A stretch of DNA of 64,000 nucleotides from Planococcus citri (Eukaryota > Arthropoda > Insecta > Hemiptera > Pseudococcidae), in the NCBI RefSeq assembly GCF_950023065.1, contig NC_088679.1, positions 46,562,001 to 46,626,000 of the forward strand, written 5' to 3'. The translations under genes were made by a program, and so were the position numbers. Below the pieces are notes generated by a model that worked only from the letters and a program-made list of their open reading frames with translations, made no database searches and was not told the DNA's origin. Shown in pieces: positions 21,801 through 34,095 of the stretch; positions within the stretch are counted from its first letter, which is position 1; each line of letters opens with the position of its first letter.

Positions 21801-24800
21801 ACGTAATGAATGGATGGATAGCTGCACCAAAGGAAATTTTCAACATTTCCTCGCGAGTAATTTTTTTTACCATTTTGAAAAAGTAAAAAAATAAATAAAT
21901 AAAAGAATAGAAAAGTGGTAATTATCATCACCTAAAGCGGATGGTAGAGCAGAGTTGTGAGGTAATAAAAATTTTCCCATCTATGCTATGGACATTTTTA
22001 TGAAAGCATGGTTTAAAATAATTTTTCTCTTTTTTTTTTTTATCAAAATGTAAGTAATGTGAAGAAAATTATAGTTATCAATTCGCTGACGAGTAAAGGG
22101 TGGGAGTCAAAAAATACCAAGTATACCATCTACCAATGATATTTTGGAACTTCTCAATTTCTCATGGAAATCCGCAGTAGGTCTAGGTAGGTCTAGGTAC
22201 TTCTTAAGAAGTTCAGCAGGGATTTACACAAAATTCGTATGAATCGTTCAAAAATTGCATAAATATGTATAATGTACATTATGATATTCCAGATGACTAT
22301 TACTTTGGAAATAGTAATTTTTAGTCACTCATTAAAATATCAGAGAAGGAAGGGGGAGGGGACTTCTTTCGAACGCTACGTACAATGCCACAAAATCCAA
22401 AACAGGCTGCTGTATCACAAGTTTTTCCTTTTTGTTCTTGGGAAGGGGGGATGAAAGTAATTACATAACTGATTTTTTGTTTCAATTTTGTACACTTATT
22501 CAAAATTATTATTACATTTTTTAATTCGTAAAAGAGCTTCTTTGTATAGATATCGATAAAGTCCATTTTATGTGTCAAACGGTATTTCAAAACATTCAAG
22601 GTAAAATTTTAGTACGCCTACGTTTCATTTCAGCTGTTCGAAATCGCAGTCTGATTTTTATTTCGATAATTGTAATTGAGATTGAATAGTAATATTTGTG
22701 TAGGTGTTATGATTGCACGTTGTCGTTGTGTTTGCTGCGTTTAATTTTTCTTTTCGAATTTCATTTTGCGCTATTCTAAGTATACTTGGAAATTTTGAAA
22801 CAACAATCCTAACCAGTTAACAGATCGATGACTTAATTTTTGTCAATTATTAGTCATCGTTATACTCGTATGTACTTACATTGACTATTGTCTTTACGCC
22901 ATATTGTACAAGTTACCTATTCATTTACTTGAGCTAAATTATTGAGCGTTGATCATCATTTTTATCTTGGTAAACTGCTCCCCTCCATTTAATGAAGTTA
23001 TTCCTGTAATTTAACTGATAACAAAGTATAGAGATATTATTATTGGCTTCGAGTATTTTTACACAGTTAGTTGATACGAGGTGGGGTTTTTTCGTATTTC
23101 ATTATCACCGAATATTAAATTTGGTTAACAAGTTGGGACGATTGTTCTTGTATGCGCGTATGTGCGATTAAAATTTGTTTTTACCGTGCAAATCAGCGTT
23201 AAAATCTTTGGTAAGTTTGAAATTTTTATGCCAATGGAATCCTATCCAATCAGGATATACGGTGTTCAATTTTTCAATGACGTTTTTTTCTTCTTTTTTT
23301 TCACCATCGTCGTTATCAGGTGTTTGAGGCTTGTTGTGACAGTCTATATTGTTTAGTTAAGCAATGTGCACTTGTGGTGTGTGATTTAGCAACGTTTTTT
23401 CGTATTGTCAGGTAACATTACTTTGAAAGTTTTTTCTCGTGTGTGACAATCGTACACGTACACGTTACATGAATATTATACTTTGTAATTTTGGGTTTAA
23501 AAAAGTGTATTTCCCTATCAAGTTATGATTTTTATATCCATAATTTGTAGGTTTTGCATTACCTAACAGATCATCAGTATCTGGACCCACCACACTTTTA
23601 TATGTAAATGATAATTCGCGAATAATTTAGCGCTTCGTGACGAATTATAAGTTCATCGCATTTTGATGCTTCTCAGTTTGAACCAATGAAAGAAAGAATG
23701 AAAAAATTGACCGAAGATGGAATTTTTTGAAGTCATGGAAGGATGAGTTTGTTTTTTTGTAGAAAATGTCAGTGAACTTTGAATGGTGATTTTTCTATTA
23801 CATGAGAAATATGAATCATAAGAATTGCTTTATCAACTTATTAGAGCTAAATTGGTGAGCTAATGAAATGGGAGATTAGATGATACGTGATGAGGATAAG
23901 GAGGTGTTTTGTTAAATAGGTATGAATAACATGTTGTTATATGAAAATACTTGGGTGTGTTACGTGGTGCTTGGAAATTCAAGATTTTTCCTATAACGTT
24001 CTCGAATTATTGTCTGTTTTCCCCCTATCGTTGTGTAAATTATCTAGAAAGACAGAATAGTGGTGATCAAAACGATAAATAGGTAGGTGAGGTACCTACT
24101 ACCTAGTACCTACCTAGAAATGTTTGGTTACAATTTGAATCATATTAATGGGGATTGATTTTACTCGTTGGTTCTTATGTAGATGTAGCCTATGTATTAA
24201 AAGCATAAACATGTATTCTTATAACCCTCTGTTCGTTATCGAATTTCAGCTTATCGAATAACCAGGAACATGCAATAGCTACAACCACTTCATAAAGTTC
24301 AAATTATTGCTTGCATTTCGTCTCGATAAGGATTCATTTGAAAGCTGATACATGATCATATCAGCTCTTAATGAATACATAAAGTTTCAAAAAAAAAATA
24401 GAGTTATCGGTTATTGCTTCTGCTTGTCATTTAATCAAATCAGATTAACATATTTACATGATATGTCATTCTTTTGAAGAGTATTTTTTTTAATTTTGAA
24501 ATCTTTAGGAGAAAGTGTCTGTGTTTACTTTGTACGTCATTAATCATTATCATGCTCTTATCGCATGTTTCGCTAAATTTGTTTTATTGAGAAATGTACA
24601 TTGAAGTTTCGCAAGCTAAAGATCCTCATACGTAGTTTCATACATAAGGTATAGGTAAACTACCTGTACCTACATAATTATGCACCTACAGGGTGCCCAG
24701 AAATATCGTGAACCCTTAAGAAAGTTTTTATTAAAAATATAGGTTGGCAATACGAAATAGATGCATATGAGTGGTGGAATGTTATCACCTCAGTCTAACA

Positions 24801-27800
24801 ACCAATCATGCGCTATCATTATTATTATTCACTGTGATCAACCGAAACATTTAGCAGAAAACTTTTTTTTAGGGGTTCACGATATTTCTGGGCACCCTGT
24901 GGCCTGTACCTATGTGCCTACTACCTACCTATTTGCTACCTATCTTGATTCAATTTTATCGTAAATACTTTCACTGTTAAGGAGGGTCTATACTGAACTT
25001 GAACGTGAACTTGTTCCCGTAACTTGAGAATAAGACTGGTTTATACTGAATTTAATGTCCATCAACATAAAAGTTGCCTTTGTTTAATTTCTAGGGTTAA
25101 GTTTAATGTTACGGTTAAATTCAGTACAGCCCCTCCTTTATTTTTAAATTACCATTTCCAATTCCAATATAATTATACAAATTTTTTTTTGCAAAAGCTT
25201 CAAGTATGTACTGATTTTGAAGGAATAATACTTCTCTGTTCTGAAGTAATGCTGAGTTTTCTTTCATTACCTGCGTCTATTAAAATTGCAGTTATTATAG
25301 GTAGGTAGGTTTAATAGTATTTTGTGATTTATTTTTACGAAAGTCCTGCTATTAAAAGTTTATAGTACATTACACTACTAGATTAATCAACTGAGTGATT
25401 ATGATTATGAACGAGTGCGAAGTTACGGCGCGAGCTGAAGGCGAGCGATAAAAGTGCGGTCATGAGAGCGTATTGAGTATAGGTAAATTGGAAGGATCTT
25501 TTATGTATTATGAAGTTTAACAAAGGCATGGCGGCGTGAGAAGGAGGAGGAGGAGGAGATGGAGAAAAAGAAACAGGAAGAGGATGCATTGACCAAAGAA
25601 AGTTTACATTCTTACCACCTCATAAATATGAGTTATTTCAACCAACAGTTTTTTGCTTGGTCTCGTCGAATTTCAAAAAAATGAAAAATAAATTCCGAAC
25701 TCACTCCAATCTACATATGTATTACGATTAGATTTTAAATTCTTCTCTTCGCCAATTTCAATATTATTTTTTGCCCCTTCGTACCTAGACCTACAATCTA
25801 CATGCGTTGAATAAACGTGGCTGCTCTTTGTTGTGTGGCAGTTTACGAGTATTATCACTTTTTCGATAATACTCGTAGGTATGTATGCAATGTACTTTGT
25901 AGCCGTCATGTCATATACCTGCCTACCTTCTTAGCACTTTCAACTTGAACATATACTACGTGGTTTTCTTCTATACCTCTACCTTCTCGATAATTTTCTT
26001 AACCGTGGGGACTAAAAACTGTAAGTTTGTTTCCTTCATTTTTTTTCAGCTCTCTTACGAGACAATGATAATATTTACAGTATTACCAGTTACCACCACA
26101 CCCCGTATTATTTGAAATTTAATTTTACTACGTGATGTCAATAACTTCATAACTCGATTAACCGTCAAATAACTGATCTGCTCTCTACATATAAAAGTAT
26201 AATTAAATTAGCAAACCTATTTATCCTCCTTCTTTCAAATCTTTGAAAAAAATGCTCTCGTGAGTCGTGATTCGTGAACTAGAAATTGAAAATCGCGCCA
26301 AAGGCTCCAAAATGGCCAGAAATGGTGAAATTTGGTTCAAGGGAGTTGTTAGTAGTTTCAAAACTCATTTCCATCCGTCAAAAATGGTCAATTTTAAAAT
26401 TTCCGAAAATTCGCCAAAAATTGAAAAATCAATTTGGACACCTGAAATTTTGCCAATAGTAATGTCAGACCGTGCACTTTCCAAAATCCATGGTCTCATA
26501 CAAATCCCCTTGTTATTATTTGTGAAAAGGGGGGGGGGTTGAAAGAAAACGTCATGAATGTCGATAAAGTTTACTTTTTCTCACTCTTATTGAAATTATT
26601 ACCTATACCCCAAAATACGTGTCGACCTAATCGTGAGAACAAGATCTAGAAAGGTGATTCTCATAGTTCCAGCTGTCCAATTGCTTAGCAGTGAAAAAGT
26701 AGTGTTTTTTGTAATTCTGACTAACAATGAGTGTTTTGGGGGAAAAACTGAAAAATGCGATTTTTCTCATGAAAATAGCGTCGTTTTATGCTTCTTGAAT
26801 CCCACACTTTCCAAAGCTTCTGCCTCACTTTGCTCCGGTCAATTCTCTTTTCTACTTGTATTCGAGAATTCAAATTTCTAAAAAATTATCGTTGCTATTG
26901 GAAGAAGTTCAGAGCTGAAAAAAATGAACTTTTCTCATCAATAATGATTTTGAATGGTTTTTGGTGAAATGATTACATACTTAGAAAATTACTCTTTGTA
27001 TTAGGAAAATGTCAAGCACCAGCAAAATCAACTTCTCGCATAAAAAATAATGCTATTGCTATTCAAATTTCCGATTAGTAAATTTTTAATAACTTTCTCC
27101 TTCGCTTTACTAGGGCCAATTTTCTTTTCTTGTTCAAAATTGAAATTTACAAAAAATTACTATTCACAATTGAAATCTGCCAAAGCCAACAAAATCAACA
27201 TTTGATATTAAAAAAAATGTTGTTAATTGCGATATTTATTTCTTGAATTTGTGTACACTTTGGAGAGTTTTTGCTCTCGCTTCGTTCGGTGTTCATGATT
27301 GCTTTGAAATGGAAAGATGTCACATCGATGTTCAAAGGTGACATTCTATGAATGACGCGAAAAAAGTTGTTGAAAATTATGGATGGTTGTGTAAAATTGT
27401 CTGGAAATGTTTTCTAAACGGTAAGTAGTGGTGTGTTTGAGGGGAAATGATTGAATTTGAATGGTACATAATATTTACTGATCTTACCTATTTGTACATC
27501 GTTATGTTCGTATAGTGTCCAATAATAAATAATAGACTCGAAACGAACCAAAAAAAATCTGAAAAAAATTGAAGGAGGGAAATTATTTGAATGGCTTTTG
27601 TATTGCGAGTTGAGTGAAAAAGTACATGATTTTTGTTTTAGAAATTCTTGTAGAACTCTGCTGCTTGACGAAGGTGAGATTCCTTTATGAATGAAGACAT
27701 TGACGAGTGAGAATAAATTTTCATTTCGTATGTTATGATTCAGATTCATGTTCGCAATTCAAAATTTTCTTCTCGTGATGTACGTATTCACTGATGATCG

Positions 27801-30800
27801 TACGAATGAAACTTATTCATGTTGTTTTTAATTCTGTTGAATTAAATGTTGGTAATTTAAAAATTGATTGATTTGTTTACGCCACAAATAAACACGAATA
27901 AACCTTGCTGCTTCATTCAGCTGGGTTGGGACTTGCCAGCTTACATGCACTGTACATACTTATACTGTAAGTACGTAAACCTATAAAGAAAATATTATTG
28001 TTGCGTTTGATTTCACTACTTTACTCAAATATATTACAGGAACGTGTTCGTTTACGCGTGCAAATGCTCGTAAAATGATGAAATTTTGAAATTACGATTT
28101 ATTTACGAAGTATGCCTAAAAGGCATTGTGTAATGTGTATGTTTCGATAGTTGAAACTGTTGTATATTTTTTTAGGCCTGCCTAGAACAGTACTATATCG
28201 TAGCACACTAGTAATATCGAAAAATCCCTTGTTTTCTTTGTACAAAGGTAACCCCACGTTGAGTAATGTTTTGTGCGTAGGTATCGATATCAACGTACCT
28301 ACTTAACGTATTACACATACGAAATAAAAATGGAAATGGAGTAGGCGGTTTAAAATTGATTATTTTTACGTATACGTTAGTAGTATACGCCGTACGGAAT
28401 TTTCCTTATTTGCAGAAACTTATTAAGGTTATTCGAAATGGCTGTAGGTTCTTCCTCCTTCATCGTATCGTACATATGCAAAAAATCCTCGTACGATGTT
28501 GGCGTCGGCGTCGTTGTCATCGAAATTTGGGCGTCGCGTCGCGTCGCATCACATCGTGTTATAGGTAAATAGAGCGACCTTGAACCCAGGTGGAATTCAT
28601 GTATTTACTGGACGATTGTTCAAAAACCAGTTTATGCAGTGTGCACTGTTTCATGCTTATGGATTTGAAGGAAGATTAGGAATATCGAGCGGTACATAGA
28701 CCGAAGATAACAACTAAGCTATAAACTTACAGCTTAGGCTAGCTGGTACTGGCAGTCATGTTGGTGTCGTTGAGTTGAGATTCAATAGAGAACTTGTTCC
28801 ATTAGGTCATTTTCATTTCACGCGAACACATGTGTTGTTAGTGAGACATCGAAGTCGCCTCATCGCGTGTACGAAACACTTTGCAAATTGAATCCGCGTG
28901 TGAATATTGTTAATAAAGGAAGTAAAAAATAACGTTTGAAAAAAAGGGTAAGTTTTTTATTCGTACGTACGTACGTACGTGCTTTATCTAGGCTTACTTA
29001 CCTACCTACGTTTTGCACCCACGTGTTCGTTCTTACTTCGTGAGTCAACAGACTCAAAGAACCCCGAGTATAAAAACGAAAAGACATCGAATGATTCGAC
29101 GTACCTACCTATTCGTAAATTAACGCATTATTCGTCGATTTCTTTGTATATTACGGCTCTTGTATAGGTTACGTGCCCCAGACGATTTATTAAAAAGGAT
29201 GTACAAATTAATATCTACTCGTATGTTTTATGAAGATGTACGAAAAGGAAATCGTTGATAATTTTCTTGCTTTGATGATAGCAAAGATCGTAATATACCT
29301 AATGCTAGTACATTCTTACAAGAATACCTACGATTAAGATTTAGTATATTTTTCTAAGGAAGTGTCATTTAAGAAGAAGAAAAAAATGTCTACGTTCTGC
29401 GATTCGAATAAACCGTTTTGCTTTAATACGTATCTACTTACTTTACTTATTGCTTAACAAGTCGTATTATGAATCACTGTCGTACATCTGTGTGGTGGTT
29501 CTTGTTCTTAATCAGCATGTTAAACATGGGTATAATCGTATATATATTGTATACAATGTTCATAAGCTACTGGTTCGTATGGTCGTGAATTAGCTACACT
29601 TTTTACCTTATTGTTTTTTTTTTTGCTGCGCGAATTTTCGTAGAGTTACCTACCTTGTCGTTGTGTTGTTTTTTTTCTCTCAGCGAAAATGAATTTTTTG
29701 CATTTTAATCGGTGTAAGATGTGGATTCTAACTTGCGGTTTAATTTTGTGTTGTAGTTTTCCTACTCCTGTCACCATGGCTAGTGAAAATCAAACGATCG
29801 TGATTAGCGACGAAATCAAAAAATTATCCGTGTCCGGTGATGCTGAAAATCAAAATGCTCCTTTTGCCGATATCGATAAGTTATTGGAAGGCGACGATGA
29901 AAATAAAACTAAAGCGTACCAGTTACTAGAAGAATTAGTTGTAAAAGTGAGTTCTACGAAGTACTTTATTTACCTACTTACACAGTATCTCTGGTTTTTT
30001 TTTCAAATATGTAGAAACATGTTGCTATTTAAGCGTGGCAAGTCCTTGAAAAATGTGTAAAAATGTAGAAAGATCTTTAGGGTGTTGAAACGAAACGTAC
30101 TGACGTAGGTGCTTTAAGGTATATCCGCTATTTTTCTGAATTTCTGCACTGGAATTTCTTTTAAAAAATTAAGAAAATGGACCAAAAAAATATGAATTGA
30201 CAAATGGCAATGTAACATTAGGGTGGATTGTGAAAGAAAAATGATGACCAAATTCAGTGTAGACCTTCATTTTAAGTGGTAAGTTACTCAAAAAAAAATC
30301 TTTAGCTCTGGAGATGCTCCCGGAAAGGAGATATGGATTCTCGAAGTAGGGACATTTTTGGAAAAATCGTTTTTTCGCTGTAGCCTCTATCAAATCTGTT
30401 TCAGGGAAAAGGGCCCAGTCTCAAAAGATACATATGTAGTACTCGTATTTGAAATTCTGCTTCGACCTAGACCATTGCCATCGGTTTACGTTAAAAATTT
30501 GCAACTCGCTTTTTTTGGGTAAATTCGTGTTTTTGAAAATTTTTTTCTTCTGAAATATTCCACAGTAATGAAGCTAAAACATATTGCAAATTTCAAAAAT
30601 TCCGAAAAAATTCGATAATTTTTTTCTCCATTTAATTTTTTATTTTGTACCTACCTAATGATTTTCTTTCTTTAAATAAAATGTTTCATGACTCTATCAG
30701 CGATTGGTTTTTTGGGGAGAAACAGAGTTCTACGAAAAATATGATAAGAAACAAAATGGTGGAGCATGAAATTTCCCAATAGTGACTTTCTGTTCATTTT

Positions 30801-33760
30801 GTTCCAGAAAGGCTTTGTTTTTGAAATATTTTGTGCTAAAGTTAAAAAGTTCAATTCAAAATGATTGTTCATTTCGCAAAGTTCAATTTTTTTTCTTTCG
30901 ATCTTTTCGATTTAAAAAATCATTTTTTATGAGAAACTAAGGATCCTACAGAAAAAAAATAATGATGTGAAGTTTGATTTTCTTAGGCGGCTTTGCTGTT
31001 CTAAAATTTATGGTACCTTTGAACCTATACTTATTACCAGTATCATGTTTTGAAAGATCTTGTAAAAAAAAAAAATCGATGCTGCAATAATATCGAAAGT
31101 TTTCGATGATGATTTCAAGGTATAGGGCCATATTTCTGTGAAATAGTTTGTTTTTCTTATTTGACGAATTTTACTTTTAAAAGCCAGGATCAGTTTGAAA
31201 ATTTCAGTTTTTTCATTTTTTGTATGTCGACTCTACGTTGGAATCGTAATATTGCAAAAATTTGACATTTTTCTCAAAATTGTTTTTACGACTAGGAAAA
31301 ATGAGGGGATGAAACAAAAAAGTTTTTTTTTGAAATACCGAACTAAAAAAAACTTTTTTAAGAAAAAAAAATCTGTGAGTGAAAATAATGTATTGAAATA
31401 CTAAAATATTTAATTAGTATATCGGAATGATCTCCTGTCCCTTTCGAGAAAAAATCCTTCAAAAATTAGGGAAAGTGCGTAGGTTTAAAGAACCGAACAT
31501 ACATAGGCCCTATTTTTATCACTAACGAAAATCATAAATTTTCCAAAAGATCTTATAAATTTTAAAAGTTTATGGAAAAATACAGAAATTGATGAGAAAT
31601 TTTAGGCACATATTCCACTAGGTATTTGATTTTTGAAATAATTATGCTATGTCGATTTAAATGAAAGTTCATATTAAAAATGTGAATGTGTTGAAATTTC
31701 ATCCATCAGACGATCCTAGGATTTCAAAAATTAAACAGAAATTTGAATCGTGGTAGACGTTCGATGCGACACCTTTTGTGCTTTGATCCGAGATAGAATT
31801 TAATTTTTCTCGAAATTGACATTAAACTTTGACCGATACGAAATCGTTTCTAATTTTGAAACATTTGGATGAGAGACATATACCAGCAGCCTCTCTCTTC
31901 CTTGCTTAGTCATTAGGGGATTTACTCAATGAGGAATTCAAAATACGATTGACACGTAAAACCTTTGAAGCGTTTCATTACTAAGGTTAACAATACGTGA
32001 TTGTTTGATTTTTCAAATTAACTCATTCGTCGACTAGTCGACACGTGTAAAATGAAATAATCGAACAATTACGTCATCAAATTGAAGTCGATAAAAGTGT
32101 ATTAGTCAAAGTGTAATTGATCTTGTACGAAGTGTGTTGGTATTTAAAGGATGTAAACACGATTTTATCTTTGATTAATTTCCAAAATAGGCTTCCTACC
32201 GACGGAAACTGAAGTATATTTCAATCGATATTTTTTCAATTTCTCAATCGAATGCCAATTTTTCCTATTTGAGAAACAGTTAAGCTAATCTGTATTTGGA
32301 AAACGCCTAAAAAAATTTCTTCCTCCGCTCTCAATTTTATTGTATTCTTTAATTGAAATCTGATGGGGAAAAAATCTAGAATTGCCTAGTTTTTGCCTAA
32401 TTCTGAAATTCAATCGAATTAGTAAAATTTTGTCAGCAGTGAACAATTTTTTGCTTGCTCTAAAAATTATAATTATTTTTAGCAGTATAATTGTCATCTT
32501 ATCGTTTCCTTTTCTCTTCGCCTTTTTTCGATAAATTTTATTCGAAATTCTGATGTATTCTTGAATGTGAGAATTGAAAAAAATCGTCCAAGTGCTGATG
32601 CCTCCCTCCATTTATAAGTAACATGTTTTTTCTCTTGAAACGTTACCAGAAAAAATAAATAAATAGGAAAAAATCGTCAACAGAGTTGGTATGTCTTTTA
32701 GATCGTTGAATGTTGTTTTCAACTCATCCTTTCGTTAGATGATATTTTTCAAAATAAGAACAAATACGCGCGTCTGAAAGTATTTGCCAATTATTATTAC
32801 TTACCTATTTTACTTACGGTTTATTTTTAAATTCGTAGAATAATGCGGATAGCGAAGTTCTATGGCGTATGGCCAGAGCCTCTCATGCCCTCAGTACTAT
32901 AGCCGAAGCTAAAGGCGACTCGGATAAAAAACAACAGTATATTAATCAAGGTAAATACCTGGTATAATTTTAAATTACATTGTACCTACTTAGTTATCTT
33001 ACCGATCCAATTTTTATTCTGAAACATTTTCGCATCTTGTTTACAGGTATCGAATACGGTCAACGAGCTTTAGATGGTAATTCCAAAAACGCTAATGCTC
33101 ATAAATGGTACGGAATATGTGTCGGTGCCCGAGGACAATTTTCCGACACGAAAACTAAAATTAAAGATGGCACTGTGTTCAAAGAACATATTGAAGAAGC
33201 CATCAAACTTAATCCCGGTGATCCAGCTTTATATAATTTGTTAGGCAGATTCGAATTCGAAGTGAGTATCGATGCTTTTCTAACGTTGTCGAATAAGTTG
33301 CATAACCGATTCGCCGTAAATATGCAACAGCGTGTACTGCGCTTATGACTAATGATTGTCGTTTTGTGTCACTAGGTATCTCAATTATCTATGATGGAAC
33401 GTAAAGTAGCCAGTTGGTTGTTCGCCGAAGTACCCAAAGGTACGGTGGAAAATGCTATCGCCGATTTTCAAAAGACTGAGGAGTTAAATCCAAAACCGTG
33501 GAAAGAAAATAGATTATTATTAGGGAAATGTTATATTGCCCAGAAACAATACGATGTTGCCGTGAAATGGTTAGACAAAGCTTTAGAAGTTCCAGCTATC
33601 ACTTCCGAGGTTTGCTTTCTCCCATTTTAACGAAAAGTGATAAGAATTCAAAATGCGAGTTTGTAACGTTTGTTTTTTTTTCTTCAAATTTTAGGAGAAG
33701 AAATTCGACGAAGAAATCAAAAAGTTGATTAAAAAGTATGAATCTTATAGAAAGTCGTAA
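15865..33760 (+). CDS. RMDN: Regulator of microtubule dynamics (RMDN3/PTPIP51-like), 420 aa
   Basis: Eight coding exons join in phase: 15865-15917, 15992-16207, 17119-17295, 29757-29946, 32839-32950, 33047-33261, 33376-33609, 33695-33760. All introns are GT-AG. The N-terminus (MFALRKQFKNRL) is basic and is followed by a hydrophobic segment (VAAGVGLLAGTTGVLLYHYV), fitting an outer-mitochondrial-membrane anchor. Next comes a short coiled coil (DINRLHLSLENL), then a basic stretch and a Ser/Asp-rich linker containing SFTDAS, which resembles an FFAT-type VAP-binding motif. The C-terminal half is the TPR-like RMDN domain, with LWRMARASHAL, AHKWYGICVG, HIEEAIKLNPGDPALYNLLG and LLLGKCYIAQKQYDVAVKWL. 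In animals this family tethers ER to mitochondria or acts in microtubule and lipid-transfer functions. The third intron is about 12.5 kb and hosts an odorant receptor gene on the other strand. Confidence 0.9.
17296..19205 (+). other. RMDN intron 3, part before the nested receptor gene
   Basis: Intronic DNA with A/T homopolymers, including a T run at about 18668-18690. A purine-rich open frame at 18223-18408 is Lys/Glu-rich, but it begins at a non-ATG codon, has no splice partner and has no recognisable domain. No other feature is supported. Confidence 0.4.
19206..20686 (-). CDS. Insect odorant receptor (7tm_6 family), 389 aa
   Basis: Four exons join in phase on the minus strand: 20686-19938, 19829-19730, 19627-19520, 19418-19206. 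Introns are short and GT-AG (the first donor reads GTAATAA). The product has several hydrophobic segments, for example YLLIALAINALIYIGFV, ILLACYLVGVSTYYVL and NIAILGLVLLQFYICC. The C-terminal third has the family pattern: a long helix ending in RLQYLYKYSKTL, then MYNSDWHQISPEIRKTLL and a closing segment after QNPLEIRLFNMYITN. The length is normal for insect ORs. The gustatory-receptor TYhhhhhQF ending is absent. In insects such proteins pair with Orco as ligand-gated channels in olfactory neurons; the ligand cannot be predicted. The start ATG at 20686 is directly preceded by an in-frame TAA after a likely 5' UTR acceptor. The gene lies wholly inside RMDN intron 3. Confidence 0.85.
20687..24688. 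other. RMDN intron 3, middle part
   Basis: This contains the presumed promoter side of the nested receptor, with a likely 5' UTR acceptor (CTTCGCAG) at about 20702. Beyond it is AT-rich DNA with TAGGTA words. A minus ORF at 20776-20976 is open but cannot be joined in frame to the receptor. Nothing else is supported. Confidence 0.4.
24689..24899. mobile_element. Tc1/mariner-like MITE, copy 1 (211 bp)
   Basis: The ends are CAGGGTGCCCAGAAATATCG and its inverted partner, with the inverted similarity running about 40 bp inward. It has the same length and interior as the copies at 44470 and 54913, though it is more diverged. TA stands on the left and TG on the right, so one target base has probably mutated. 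Confidence 0.85.
24980..25137. mobile_element. PIF/Harbinger-like MITE (158 bp)
   Basis: The left end AGGAGGGTCTATACTGAA and the right end (inverse of AGGAGGGGCTGTACTGAA) form imperfect terminal inverted repeats of about 27 bp. Both sides are flanked by TTA, the 3-bp target preferred by PIF/Harbinger elements. It has no coding capacity. Confidence 0.65.
25138..28859. other. RMDN intron 3, right part
   Basis: AT-rich intronic DNA. It holds a short GGA-type tract at about 25542-25558, a 13-bp hairpin at 25844-25877, and a stretch at 26270-27270 rich in A/T runs and CAAAAT/GAAAAT words that may be a decayed repeat. The minus ORF at 27414-27749 has no recognisable domain or splice partners. A GTC/GCG-rich patch at 28490-28560 stands out in base composition. 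Confidence 0.35.
25844..25877. repeat. 13-bp perfect hairpin
   Basis: TACGAGTATTATC at 25844-25856 pairs exactly with 25865-25877 across an 8-nt loop. It is AT-rich, so it may be chance or a foldback scar. Confidence 0.5.
28860..28947 (+). promoter_or_regulatory. Probable alternative first exon of RMDN (5' end unknown)
   Basis: The sequence ends in a strong donor, AAAAAGG|GTAAGTTT at 28947/28948. The next strong acceptor is TTTTTTTTCTCTCAG at 29683, six bases before the ATG at 29689. Splicing the two would place a non-coding exon upstream of an in-frame ATG that reads straight into RMDN exon 4. The exon start is a guess; no TATA box is evident. Confidence 0.45.
28962..28980. repeat. CGTA tetranucleotide microsatellite
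   Basis: Nearly five perfect copies of CGTA, a self-complementary repeat, lie directly downstream of the alternative-exon donor. Confidence 0.85.
29689..33760 (+). CDS. RMDN: Short RMDN isoform from internal start, 294 aa
   Basis: The ATG at 29689 opens a frame that runs without a stop through the internal exon-4 acceptor at 29756 into the shared RMDN exons (29689-29946, then 32839-32950, 33047-33261, 33376-33609, 33695-33760). It replaces the mitochondrial anchor, coiled coil and Ser/Asp linker with a Cys-rich hydrophobic leader (MWILTCGLILCCSF). That leader could act as an ER signal or membrane anchor. A second ATG at 29776 sits in excellent context (GTCACCATGG) and would give a soluble TPR form. 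The strong acceptor at 29683 supports use of this exon. It is also possible that only the long form exists and the leader is chance. Confidence 0.5.
29947..32838 (+). other. RMDN intron 4
   Basis: About 2.9 kb of AT-rich intron. Open frames such as 32285-32611 (minus) are low-complexity and unsupported. No repeat with clear ends was seen. Confidence 0.5.
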
Positions 33761-34089
33761 TCGTGCCGGTGTTCAAATATAATATTTCTAGTTCGTCGTT
33801 TAAACTTTCAACTGATATTGACAACTATATCGGATACCAGGGTATTAGAAATTTATACGCAAATTTTTGCCATCCAGTATGATGAATTCGATGGCACAAG
33901 TTATTTTTAACGTTACCTCGAGAATGTAATATGTATTATTGTATAATATTAAATTATCTTGCCTAAATTTTGTATCGGGTTTTTCTAAATTATAGGTGTT
34001 ATGCGATGTTTTTCTTTTTAATTTTTGTCATTTTTGTAAAACACTGTTTTATTTTCTCTCTCTTTTTTTTCTTTCCTTCTTTTTCTTGC

Positions 34090-34095
34090 AATAAA
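34090..34095 (+). terminator. Poly(A) signal of RMDN
   Basis: AATAAA lies about 330 bp after the RMDN stop codon in a T-rich region, with T/GT-rich sequence following. It is the first canonical hexamer after the stop that I noticed. Confidence 0.5.

Noticed and set aside
27414..27749. Minus ORF of 111 codons in RMDN intron 3
   Set aside because: No domain, no splice signals in phase, composition of random AT-rich DNA.
28962..28980. CRISPR or phage-type repeat
   Set aside because: A simple CGTA microsatellite; no spacer structure, and the DNA is eukaryotic.
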